From Hyphomicrobiales bacterium (GTDB lineage: Bacteria > Pseudomonadota > Alphaproteobacteria > Rhizobiales > Beijerinckiaceae), in the NCBI GenBank assembly GCA_003164825.1, contig PLUH01000224.1, forward strand, positions 1 to 10,622: a DNA stretch of 10,622 nt. The letters are read 5' to 3'. Both the position numbers and the translations under genes were made by a program. Shown here piece by piece: positions 1 through 6,495 of the stretch. Within the stretch, counting starts at the first letter, position 1; the number at the start of each line of letters is the position of its first letter. Under the pieces are notes generated by a model. The model worked only from the letters and a program-made list of their open reading frames with translations, searched no databases and was not told where the DNA came from.

Positions 1-294
1 GGCCAGCGTTTCGCAACGGGCGCGGATGGCGGTGAAACGAAAGACATTAGGCAGGAGCTTGCCCTGTGGGAGGGCGCCGCGACCGGCGACTATCTGACCG
101 GCGATCTCTCCGCAGTCGACCTCACCGTCTATCCATTGATGGCGCTCTTTGAAAGGATCGCCAGCCGGCGTCCGGATTTCGCAAGGAGCGACTTCATAGG
201 CCCGCGTCTTTCGGCCTGGATTGGTCGCATGCACGCGCTCCCGATCGTCCAGCACACCTGGCCGCCGCACTGGAAAGAGGCTGCTTTGGCTTGA
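1..294 (+). CDS. Glutathione S-transferase family protein, C-terminal part (5' truncated by window edge)
   Basis: Frame 1 is open from the first base to a TGA at 292-294 and gives 97 residues. The segment around residues 29-50 (DYLTGDLSAVDLTVYP) matches the core of the all-helical GST C-terminal domain, where an S-x-x-D box caps a helix (family knowledge). It is followed by a Trp-rich tail (WPPHW). Enzymes of this family conjugate glutathione to electrophiles or act as thiol peroxidases or isomerases in the cytoplasm; the substrate cannot be told from this fragment. The glutathione-binding thioredoxin-like N-terminal domain lies outside the window. A HAD gene follows 69 bases later on the same strand, so co-transcription is possible but not shown. 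Confidence 0.72.
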   Translation, partial: GQRFATGADGGETKDIRQELALWEGAATGDYLTGDLSAVDLTVYPLMALFERIASRRPDFARSDFIGPRLSAWIGRMHALPIVQHTWPPHWKEAALA

Positions 295-363
295 CCGCTC
301 GGGGCCCTCGCACATGATGGATAATCAGACCGACAGGGCCGATCTCAAACTGGGGACATCGCC

Positions 364-1032
364 ATGAGCGCCGCGGCCGAGACCGTCTTTCTGTTCGACG
401 TCGACAACACGCTTCTCGATAACGACCGGTTTCAGGACGACCTGCGACAAGAGCTTGAGCGCGCCCACGGCGAGCGCGCCTGCGCGCGCTACTGGGAGGT
501 ATTCGAACAGCTGCGCGGCGAACTGGGCTACGCCGATTATCTCGGCGCGCTCGAGCGCCTGAGACTCCAAGACCTACACGATCCCACGCTCTTTCGCACG
601 GCGAACTGGCTCATCGACTATCCGTTCGCCGACCGCCTCTATCCGCACGTGCTCAGGGTCGTCGAGCACGTACGGCAATGGGGGCGGGCGGTCATTCTTT
701 CCGACGGCGACGCCATCTTTCAGCCGCGCAAGATCTCCCGCTCCGGCCTATGGGATGCGTTCGCGGGTAACGTCCTGATCTACGTGCACAAGGAAAAGGA
801 ACTCGCCGACGTCGAGCGCTGGCATCCCGCCGCGCATTATGTCCTCGTCGACGACAAGACCCGCATCCTCGAAGCGGTCAAGGCGATCTGGGGCGCCCGG
901 GTCACGACCATCTTTCCGAAGCAGGGCCACTACGCTTCGCAGGAGCCGCCGCGCGACGGGGCGCCCGTCGATCTCGCGATCGACAGGATCGGCGATTTGC
1001 TGGGCCATGATCTGTCGAAGCTGACATCGTGA
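364..1032 (+). CDS. HAD-superfamily hydrolase (putative phosphatase)
   Basis: The 222-residue protein carries the four HAD motifs in order. Motif I is FLFDVDNTLLDN, with nucleophile Asp12 and acid/base Asp14. Motif II is VILSDGD, with Ser113. The motif III lysine is probably Lys143 or Lys145 in VHKEKE. Motif IV is VLVDDK, with Asp163 and Asp164 for Mg2+. The helical stretch between about residues 20 and 90 fits a C1-type cap. These enzymes hydrolyse phosphate monoesters through an aspartyl-phosphate intermediate; nothing here identifies the substrate. No signal peptide is visible, so it should be cytoplasmic. The ATG at 364 has only a weak purine-rich stretch (GGGGAC) upstream, but it places motif I close to the N-terminus as is usual. 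Long antisense frames over it carry no recognisable domain. The family call is firm and the function open. Confidence 0.85.
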   Translation: MSAAAETVFLFDVDNTLLDNDRFQDDLRQELERAHGERACARYWEVFEQLRGELGYADYLGALERLRLQDLHDPTLFRTANWLIDYPFADRLYPHVLRVVEHVRQWGRAVILSDGDAIFQPRKISRSGLWDAFAGNVLIYVHKEKELADVERWHPAAHYVLVDDKTRILEAVKAIWGARVTTIFPKQGHYASQEPPRDGAPVDLAIDRIGDLLGHDLSKLTS

Positions 1033-1199
1033 CTTGCGTTGCGATACTCGCCATTGTGATCACTCCTTCCTGTTGAACCTTGGTTTAGAAAATTCATACG
1101 AACAGCCCGCGCGAACTGACCTAAGTGCAATTCAACGTTCCGCACACTTCGCTACACCTCTCTCCCGCGAACTTAACTAGCGGCGCCGATGAGCGCTTG

Positions 1200-1207
1200 A
1201 GGAGGAG
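1200..1207 (+). promoter_or_regulatory. Strong Shine-Dalgarno sequence of the 57-codon ORF
   Basis: AGGAGGAG ends four bases before the ATG at 1212. It is the best ribosome binding site in this part of the window. It decides the start over the longer in-frame reading that would begin at 1125, and it is the main reason to think the small ORF is translated. Confidence 0.6.
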
Positions 1208-1211
1208 TGCA

Positions 1212-1385
1212 ATGGAGACTTCAATCCTGGCGCTGGCGGTCGGCGTCGTTCTGGGATGTCCCGTTGCGAGTTATGCAGCCGAGAACTCCAACGTAATCGA
1301 AGGTCTTTTCTTGGGATTGGACCACAGCCATCGAGGCTATCGCCATCGAGCGACCCGTTCACGCCCCGCAGAACCGACGGGCTAA
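1212..1385 (+). CDS. Small hypothetical secreted protein (57 aa), possibly a frameshifted remnant
   Basis: An ATG preceded by a near-ideal ribosome binding site opens a 57-residue frame. Residues 1-23 look like a Sec signal peptide: a short N-terminus, a hydrophobic core (ILALAVGVVLG) and a small-residue end (VASYAA) with likely cleavage near residue 22 or 23. The remaining 34 or so residues are rich in His, Arg and Pro and match no family I recognise. After about codon 40 the composition stops looking like coding sequence, while the other two forward frames stay open further (one to the TAG at 1445-1447, ending in a Gly-rich ASYGCVGAGGGGD tail). The gene may therefore be an intact short exported peptide or a longer secreted protein broken by a frameshift. 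It lies about 290 bases upstream of the cupin gene in the same orientation. Confidence 0.4.
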   Translation: METSILALAVGVVLGCPVASYAAENSNVIEGLFLGLDHSHRGYRHRATRSRPAEPTG

Positions 1386-1665
1386 GCAGCAATGTCGATG
1401 CTTGCGCCAGCTACGGTTGCGTTGGCGCCGGCGGCGGCGGCGACTAGAGGCCGGTGGCGGATGGATCCCAGCGCGCCGGGACAACCGGGCGCCGTCCCCA
1501 ATGGGTCCTTTTAAGATTTGGGAATGCTGACATTTTTTGGCCAAATCGGCGCTGACGTGCGGTTGTGGCATTGCGCCGAAACATCCTGAGCGCAGGCGCG
1601 GCGCGCAAAGCTCTCGGTTTTTAGCTGCGATCGGGAATGTCGCGGATCTCAGCCCGCAACCCAAC

Positions 1666-1669
1666 GGAG
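1666..1669 (+). promoter_or_regulatory. Ribosome binding site fixing the start of the bicupin gene
   Basis: GGAG lies six bases before the ATG at 1676. The frame is open further upstream to an ATG at 1637, but that site has no comparable signal, and only the 1676 start puts the twin-arginine motif at its usual place near the N-terminus. Confidence 0.6.
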
Positions 1670-1675
1670 ATATTC

Positions 1676-2941
1676 ATGGAAACGCTCTCTGGTTTGTCTC
1701 GCCGCAGGCTGCTCGCCGCGGGCGCCGCCGGAGTAGTCGTTACGGCGGCATCCGCCGCGAGTGCGGCGTCATTCGGCAACCCCGATCAACCCGCAGAGGG
1801 TGCGGTCAACGTCACCAACCCAAAAGCGCTAACTGATCCGGGGCCGCAGGACCCAGACCTTGCCGGCAACGAGCCCGCTTTCCTGAACCCGCCGGCAACC
1901 GACGTCAACGGCATGCCGCAGTTTTGGGCTTCGTTCAATCTTGTTCCCAAGCGCATCCAGAACGGCGGATGGGCGCGGCAGATCACCCAGGAGGACTTTA
2001 AAATCTCGACGACCATTGCCGGCGTGAATATGCGCCTCGGCCCCGGCGGCGTTCGAGAGCTTCATTGGCATCAGCAAGCAGAATGGGCGGTTATGACTTA
2101 CGGGAACTGCCGGGTGACAATTATCGACGAGAACGGACGTCCCGAGGTCGCCGACGTAAAGGAGGGAGATCTCTGGTACTTCCCGGCGGGTCTGCCTCAT
2201 TCATTGCAGGGTTTGGAGCCTGATGGCTGCGAGTTTGTCATCGCCTTCGACAACGGTGATTCATCCGAATTCAACACGTTGTTGGTTACCGACTGGATCG
2301 CGCATACCCCGCCGGAAGTGCTGGCCAAGAGTTTCGGCGTGCCGGTGGAGGCGTTCAAGAACATCCCGGTGCACAGCAAGTGGATCTACCAAAGCAATGT
2401 CCCGGCGCCGCCGTTGGCAGATGTCGAAGCGCAGATTGCCGCGTCAGCAGGGAAGCCGCCAAATCCCTACGTTTTCAGACGCGCCGATTTCAAGCCGCTC
2501 GTTGAGACGAAGAGCGGGACAGTAGGGCTCGCTGACAGCACCAACTTCCTCGTTTCGAAAACGATTGCCGCAACGGTGGTGACGATTAAACCGGGCGGCC
2601 TGCGAGACATGCATTGGCATCCCAACGCCGACGAATGGAATTACTGGATCAAGGGCGACGGACGTGTGACTGTTTTCAACACCGGGCCGCAGGCGATCAC
2701 CGCAAACTTCCATCCCGGCGACATCGGCTACGTCAAGAAGGCGTTTGGTCACTATGTCGAGAATATCGGCGACACCGATCTTGTCTACATGGAGGTCTTC
2801 AGAGCGGATCGGTTTGAGGAAGTATCGCTGTCCGATTGGCTGGCGCACAGTCCAATAGACATGGTTGCCGAGACGCTGAACCTCGATCCGTCCGTCATCG
2901 CGCAGTTCCCCAAGGACCGGCCCGACCTCGTTCCGGCGTAG
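1676..2941 (+). CDS. oxdC: Oxalate decarboxylase-type bicupin, Tat-exported
   Basis: The 421-residue protein starts with a twin-arginine signal (SRRRLLAAG, residues 8-16), a hydrophobic stretch and a likely ASA cleavage site near residue 30, so it should be exported folded to the periplasm. Two cupin barrels follow. Cupin 1 has Arg127, His130, His132, Glu136 and His175; cupin 2 has Arg310, His313, His315, Glu320 and His359. These match the Mn ligands and substrate arginines of Bacillus subtilis OxdC. The lid after cupin 1 reads SEFNT (197-201) where OxdC has SENST. The catalytic lid glutamate is kept (Glu198), which favours decarboxylation of oxalate to formate and CO2 over oxidation to CO2 and H2O2. 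The C-terminal VSLSDWLAHSP segment also fits the family. A clear gap separates it from hemA, and its codon use looks less GC-biased than the haem genes, so it may be an acquired accessory gene. Another small carboxylate as substrate is not excluded. Confidence 0.88.
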   Translation: METLSGLSRRRLLAAGAAGVVVTAASAASAASFGNPDQPAEGAVNVTNPKALTDPGPQDPDLAGNEPAFLNPPATDVNGMPQFWASFNLVPKRIQNGGWARQITQEDFKISTTIAGVNMRLGPGGVRELHWHQQAEWAVMTYGNCRVTIIDENGRPEVADVKEGDLWYFPAGLPHSLQGLEPDGCEFVIAFDNGDSSEFNTLLVTDWIAHTPPEVLAKSFGVPVEAFKNIPVHSKWIYQSNVPAPPLADVEAQIAASAGKPPNPYVFRRADFKPLVETKSGTVGLADSTNFLVSKTIAATVVTIKPGGLRDMHWHPNADEWNYWIKGDGRVTVFNTGPQAITANFHPGDIGYVKKAFGHYVENIGDTDLVYMEVFRADRFEEVSLSDWLAHSPIDMVAETLNLDPSVIAQFPKDRPDLVPA

Positions 2942-3107
2942 TCCGCTCGGTTGTCCCCAGCTCGGGCCGGGTTCAAGTCTGCGTCGGCGCATCGATATCG
3001 CGGACCCAGCACCCCCCATACGGGCCTCTGGACAAGTTTGCGCGGTCCGGTTAGCGAAGAGGAAAGCGGCGCCGGGCTAAAAGGACGCGGGACCAGAAGG
3101 ACTGTCG

Positions 3108-4409
3108 ATGGATTATCACCGGAGCTTCGAGGAGGCGACTGCGCGCCTGAAGGCCGAGGGGCGCTACCGCACCTTCGCCAATCTGGAGCGCGACGCGCGC
3201 CGGTTTCCGATGGCGCAATGGCGCCCGGCGGGCGCGGAGAATGATCCGCGCGAGGTGACCGTGTGGTGCTCGAACGACTATCTCGGCATGGGCGGCCACC
3301 CCGACGTGATCGAGGCCTCGGTGCGCGCGGCGCGCGCCCATGGCGCCGGCGCCGGCGGCACTCGTAACATTTCCGGCACCCACAATCCGATCGTCGAGCT
3401 CGAGGCCGAGCTCGCCGACCTGCACGGCAAGAAGGCGGCGCTCGCGTTCACGTCAGGCTGGATCTCCAATCTTGCAGCAATTTCGACCATCGCCGGTCTC
3501 TTGCCCGATTGCCTCATCCTCTCCGACGCGCTGAACCACAATTCGATGATCGAGGGCGTCAAGCGCTCGGGCTGCGAGAAGCGGGTGTGGCGGCACAATG
3601 ACGTCGATCACCTCGAGGCGCTGCTCGCCGCCGAGCCGATCGACCGCGCCAAGCTCATCGTGTTCGAGAGCCTCTACTCGATGGATGGCGATATCGCGCC
3701 GATTGCCGCAATCGTGGCGCTGGCCGAGAAGCACCACGCCCTCACCTATATCGACGAAGTGCATGCGGTCGGCCTCTATGGGCCTCGCGGCGGAGGGTTG
3801 AGCGAGCGGGAGGGGCTCGCCGCCCGCATCGACGTCATCGAGGGCACCCTCGCCAAGGGATTTGGCTCGCTCGGCGGCTATATCGCGGCGAGCGAGGCGA
3901 TCGTCGATGCGGTCAGGAGCTTCGCCCCCTCGTTCATCTTCACCTCGACCCTGCCGCCGAGCGTGGCTGCAAGCGCCGCCGCCGCCGTGCGGCATCTGAA
4001 GCGGTCGAGCGTCGAGCGCGAGCGCCACCAGCACATGGCGAAGCTCGTCAAGCATGCGCTGCGCGCCGCCGGCCTGCCGGTGATGGACAATCCTTCGCAC
4101 ATCGTCCCGGTGTTCGTCGGCGACGCGCGCAAATGCCGGGCGGCGAGCGAAATGCTGCTCGAGCGGCACGCGGTCTACATCCAGCCGATCAACTATCCGA
4201 CCGTCGCCAAGGGGACGGAGCGGCTGCGCGTGACCCCGACCCCCGCCCACAGCGAAGCGCAAGTCGCCGAGCTCGTCGAGGCGCTGGTCGATGTGTGGCG
4301 GGCGCTGGGCCTCAAGTTCGAGGAGGCGCGTGTGATTCCGCTCTTCCGCGCCAACGCAAACGAGGACGCCCACTGCGCGTATCCAGAGATGAAGCGCGCG
4401 GCGGAATAG
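3108..4409 (+). CDS. hemA: 5-aminolevulinate synthase
   Basis: This pyridoxal-phosphate enzyme condenses glycine with succinyl-CoA to 5-aminolevulinate, the committed step of tetrapyrrole synthesis in Alphaproteobacteria. The 433 residues carry the family hallmarks: WCSNDYLGMG and GAGGTRNISGTH near the N-terminus, LNHNSMIEG, ESLYSMDGD, YIDEVHAVGLYGPRGGG with Asp216 and His219 at the cofactor ring, EGTLAKGFG with Lys250 forming the Schiff base, and QPINYPTVAKGTERLR. AGAAGGA six bases before the ATG supports this start. As I recall family lengths (roughly 400-410 residues), the protein is longer, and the excess is a tail of about 25 residues after LGLKFEEA that contains HCAYPEMKRAAE. The upstream 166 bases hold only a weak promoter candidate (TGGACA at 3029-3034, TTAGCG at 3051-3056). 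hemE follows after 99 bases. Confidence 0.97.
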   Translation: MDYHRSFEEATARLKAEGRYRTFANLERDARRFPMAQWRPAGAENDPREVTVWCSNDYLGMGGHPDVIEASVRAARAHGAGAGGTRNISGTHNPIVELEAELADLHGKKAALAFTSGWISNLAAISTIAGLLPDCLILSDALNHNSMIEGVKRSGCEKRVWRHNDVDHLEALLAAEPIDRAKLIVFESLYSMDGDIAPIAAIVALAEKHHALTYIDEVHAVGLYGPRGGGLSEREGLAARIDVIEGTLAKGFGSLGGYIAASEAIVDAVRSFAPSFIFTSTLPPSVAASAAAAVRHLKRSSVERERHQHMAKLVKHALRAAGLPVMDNPSHIVPVFVGDARKCRAASEMLLERHAVYIQPINYPTVAKGTERLRVTPTPAHSEAQVAELVEALVDVWRALGLKFEEARVIPLFRANANEDAHCAYPEMKRAAE

Positions 4410-4430
4410 GCGGCCGCCTTGCTCGGCCGC
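4410..4430 (+). repeat. Hairpin 1 of the hemA-hemE spacer
   Basis: GCGGCCG (4410-4416) and CGGCCGC (4424-4430) form a perfect 7-bp GC stem with a 7-base loop, beginning immediately after the hemA stop codon. No T-tract follows, so it is not a classical intrinsic terminator. It could protect the 3' end of hemA mRNA or belong to a repeat element with the next two hairpins. Confidence 0.6.
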
Positions 4431-4456
4431 GCCTCGCCCCAGCCGACTCGCGCAAA

Positions 4457-4474
4457 GGGCGTCGAAGGACGCCC
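4457..4474 (+). repeat. Hairpin 2 of the hemA-hemE spacer
   Basis: GGGCGTC (4457-4463) and GACGCCC (4468-4474) form a perfect 7-bp stem closed by a GAAG tetraloop. It lies 26 bases after hairpin 1 and 5 bases before hairpin 3. There is no T-tract. Confidence 0.65.
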
Positions 4475-4479
4475 GGAAC

Positions 4480-4497
4480 GCCCGTCTGACGACGGGC
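4480..4497 (+). repeat. Hairpin 3 of the hemA-hemE spacer
   Basis: GCCCGTC (4480-4486) and GACGGGC (4491-4497) form a perfect 7-bp stem with a TGAC loop. Its right arm ends 11 bases before the preferred hemE ATG at 4509, so folding could influence ribosome access. The size and stem design resemble hairpin 2, as expected of a palindromic intergenic repeat unit, although the arms differ. Confidence 0.65.
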
Positions 4498-4508
4498 TGG
4501 CGGGCCGG

Positions 4509-5552
4509 ATGAGGGCTCGCAAGCCTCTCCTCGCCGCGCTCGCCGGCAAGCGGCAGCCGACGCCGCCGATCTGGCTCATGCGCCAGGCGGGGCGCTATCT
4601 GCCGGAATACCGGGATCTTCGGGCGAAAGCCGCGACCTTTCTCGATTTTTGCTATGACCCCGCCCTCGCCGTCGAGGCGACGCTGCAGCCGATCCGCCGG
4701 TTCGGCTTTGACGGTGCGATCCTGTTCTCCGACATTCTCGTCCTGCCGGACGCGCTCGGCCAGCGCGTCGCCTTTGAATCGGGCGACGGCCCTCGCCTCG
4801 ACCCGATCTGCGACGCTCAGGGCCTGGCGAAGCTCAGCCGCGAGCCCGACTGGAACCGGCTTGCGCCCGTGTTCGAAGCTCTCGACCGCCTCAAGACCGC
4901 ATTGCCGGGCGACGTGGCGCTGATCGGCTTCTGCGGCGCCCCGTGGACGGTGGCGAGCTATATGATCGCCGGGCGCGGGACGCCGGATCAGGCGCCGGCG
5001 CGCCTCTTCGCCTATCGCCATCCGGACCTGTTCGCGGCCCTGATCGACCGGCTCGTCGACGCCTCGGCCGAATACCTGGTCCGTCAATTGGCGGCGGGCG
5101 CGGAAGCGGTGCAGATCTTCGATTCCTGGGCCGGCGTGCTGCCCCCGGCCGAATTCGATCGCTGGTGCGTCGCGCCGATGGCGGCGCTCGCGGCCAAGGT
5201 CCGGGCCAAGGCGCCGGAGGCGCCCATCATCGCTTTTCCGCGCGGCGCCGGGACCCAATTGGCGAAATTCGCCCCCCTCGTCGGCATCGACGCGATCGGC
5301 CTCGACACGGCGGTCGAGCCGAAGGCCGCCGACGCCGCCCTGCCCGGGCGGTTCGCGCTGCAGGGCAACCTCGATCCGCTGGCGCTCGTCGCCGGCGGAC
5401 CGCGCCTCGACCACGAGGTCGAGCGCGTCCTCGATGGGTTCGTCGCGCCCCGCGCCCATATTTTCAATCTCGGCCACGGAATCCTGCCCGAGACGCCCGT
5501 GGGCAACGTCGAGCGCCTGGTCGCCAGGGTGCGCGGCGAAACGTCGCCATGA
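4509..5552 (+). CDS. hemE: Uroporphyrinogen III decarboxylase
   Basis: The enzyme removes the four acetate carboxyls of uroporphyrinogen III to give coproporphyrinogen III, in the cytoplasm and without a cofactor. Signature 1 is WLMRQAGRYLPEYR (residues 22-35), with substrate-binding Arg25 and Arg29. FSDILVLP holds Asp75, equivalent to the catalytic Asp86 of the human enzyme. Signature 2 is GFCGAPWTVASYM. The C-terminal FNLGHGILPETP box carries the conserved His. From the ATG at 4509 the protein is 347 residues, normal for the family. The frame is open back to a TTG at 4419, but the extra 30 residues would be encoded by the hairpin array and are rejected. No good Shine-Dalgarno precedes 4509. 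Its TGA overlaps the hemF ATG (ATGA), which implies translational coupling. Confidence 0.96.
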   Translation: MRARKPLLAALAGKRQPTPPIWLMRQAGRYLPEYRDLRAKAATFLDFCYDPALAVEATLQPIRRFGFDGAILFSDILVLPDALGQRVAFESGDGPRLDPICDAQGLAKLSREPDWNRLAPVFEALDRLKTALPGDVALIGFCGAPWTVASYMIAGRGTPDQAPARLFAYRHPDLFAALIDRLVDASAEYLVRQLAAGAEAVQIFDSWAGVLPPAEFDRWCVAPMAALAAKVRAKAPEAPIIAFPRGAGTQLAKFAPLVGIDAIGLDTAVEPKAADAALPGRFALQGNLDPLALVAGGPRLDHEVERVLDGFVAPRAHIFNLGHGILPETPVGNVERLVARVRGETSP

Positions 5553-6463
5553 ACATTTCGGCGCCGGCGCCCGACGACGCGCGCTTCGCACGCGCGAGCG
5601 ATTGGTTCGCGACCATCCAGCGGCGGATCGTCGAGGCGATGGAGGCGCTTGAGCGCGAGTTTGCCGGCGCCGGCGTCAAGATTGCGCCGGGCCGGTTCAC
5701 GATCGAGCCCTGGGAGCGCACCGACGCCAGCGGCGCCCCCGGCGGCGGCGGGCGGATGGCGATGCTGCACGGGCGCCTGTTCGAGAAGATGGGCGCGCAC
5801 TTGTCGGTCGTTCAAGGCGCCTTCCCGGCCGAGTTCGCGGCGCAAATTCCGGGCGCCGAGAAGGACCCGCGCTTCTGGGCCGCCGGCGTCTCCGTGATCG
5901 CCCATCCGTGGAGCCCGCATGTTCCAACCGTGCATATGAACACCCGGCTCGTGCGCACGACCAAGACCTGGTTCGGCGGCGGAGCGGATCTGACGCCGAT
6001 GCTGGACGAGCGCCGCAAGCCGGACGATCCGGACGCGATCACCTTTCACGCGGCGATGCGGGCGGCCTGCGACCGGCATCCCGGGGTCGGCGACGCCGAG
6101 CGGTTCAGAAAGTGGTGCGACGAGTACTTTCATCTCAAACATCGCAACGAGCCGCGCGGAATCGGCGGCATCTTCTTCGATTATCTCAACAGCGCCGGAG
6201 ATAAAGGCAATTCCGCCTTCGACGCCGATTTCGCCTTCGTGCGCGAAGTCGCCGAGAGCTTCCTTGACGTCTATTGCGACATCGTGCGACGCAACGCCGA
6301 GAGGCCGTGGAGCGAAGCCGAGCGCGAGGAACAACTGGCCCGGCGCGGACGTTATGTCGAGTTCAACCTGCTCTATGATCGCGGCACAATTTTCGGCTTG
6401 AAGACCGGCGGCAACATCGCTTCGATTCTGTCGTCGATGCCGCCGCTCGCCAGCTGGCCTTGA
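5549..6463 (+). CDS. hemF: Oxygen-dependent coproporphyrinogen III oxidase
   Basis: HemF uses O2 to convert two propionates of coproporphyrinogen III to vinyl groups, giving protoporphyrinogen IX. The 304 residues match the family length. Motifs in order are the catalytic-region HVPTVHMNTR (His124, His129), FGGGADLTPM (from Phe142), the PROSITE-type signature KWC...KHRNEPRGIGGIFFD around His198, and GLKTGGN (283-289) near the C-terminus. The ATG overlaps the hemE stop by four bases, so the two consecutive pathway enzymes are translated together. This is the aerobic enzyme; no hemN is in the window, so an anaerobic route, if any, is elsewhere. Confidence 0.97.
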   Translation: MNISAPAPDDARFARASDWFATIQRRIVEAMEALEREFAGAGVKIAPGRFTIEPWERTDASGAPGGGGRMAMLHGRLFEKMGAHLSVVQGAFPAEFAAQIPGAEKDPRFWAAGVSVIAHPWSPHVPTVHMNTRLVRTTKTWFGGGADLTPMLDERRKPDDPDAITFHAAMRAACDRHPGVGDAERFRKWCDEYFHLKHRNEPRGIGGIFFDYLNSAGDKGNSAFDADFAFVREVAESFLDVYCDIVRRNAERPWSEAEREEQLARRGRYVEFNLLYDRGTIFGLKTGGNIASILSSMPPLASWP

Positions 6464-6495
6464 GCGAGCTCAACAAAGACTCTCGGAGACTGACC

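Larger units (their letters stand above)
1033..1675. other. Long, less GC-rich intergenic stretch containing one small ORF
   Basis: These 643 bases separate the HAD gene from the cupin gene and contain AT-rich patches (around 1081-1098 and 1508-1540) unlike the rest of the window. The only supportable gene is the 57-codon ORF at 1212-1385. A very weak sigma70-like pair, TTGAAC (1073-1078), 17 bases, ATACGA (1096-1101), lies ahead of that ORF. Nearer the cupin gene there is a 10-bp palindrome TTTGGCCAAA (1536-1545), immediately followed by inverted arms TCGGCGC (1546-1552) and GCGCCGA (1573-1579) around a 20-base loop. These could be regulatory or structural for the cupin transcript, but no known operator is recognised. 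No RNA gene was identified. Confidence 0.5.

Noticed and set aside
291..325. TTGACC and GATAAT as a promoter for the HAD gene
   Set aside because: The spacer is 23 bases, too long for sigma70, and no better -35 lies at the right distance.
1084..1098. TTTAGAA followed by TTCATA, resembling half of an Irr (iron control element) box
   Set aside because: Only one half-site is good and the spacing is off. It is upstream of the small ORF, not of an iron or haem gene.
1536..1579. Sigma54-type promoter near TGGCCAAATCGGCGC ahead of the cupin
   Set aside because: The TGGC half is present, but the -12 TTGC element is not matched at the required spacing.
4410..4497. Intrinsic terminator after hemA
   Set aside because: The stems are strong but none is followed by a run of T, and hemE follows closely in the same direction.
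4419..4508. TTG-initiated 30-residue extension of HemE
   Set aside because: It would be encoded by the hairpin array, is absent from the usual HemE N-terminus, and has no ribosome binding site.
4943..5548. Long N-terminal extension of the hemF frame inside hemE
   Set aside because: The in-frame extension is Arg/Gly/Pro-rich shadow translation of hemE. The hemF family begins at the ATG overlapping the hemE stop.
3453..5591. 712-codon open frame on the - strand
   Set aside because: It lies antisense to hemA and hemE, is very rich in Arg, Ala and Gly, and contains no recognisable motif. Long antisense frames are expected opposite GC3-rich genes.
5084..6334. 416-codon open frame on the - strand
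   Set aside because: It is antisense to hemE and hemF with the same biased composition and no domain; the + strand genes are unmistakable.
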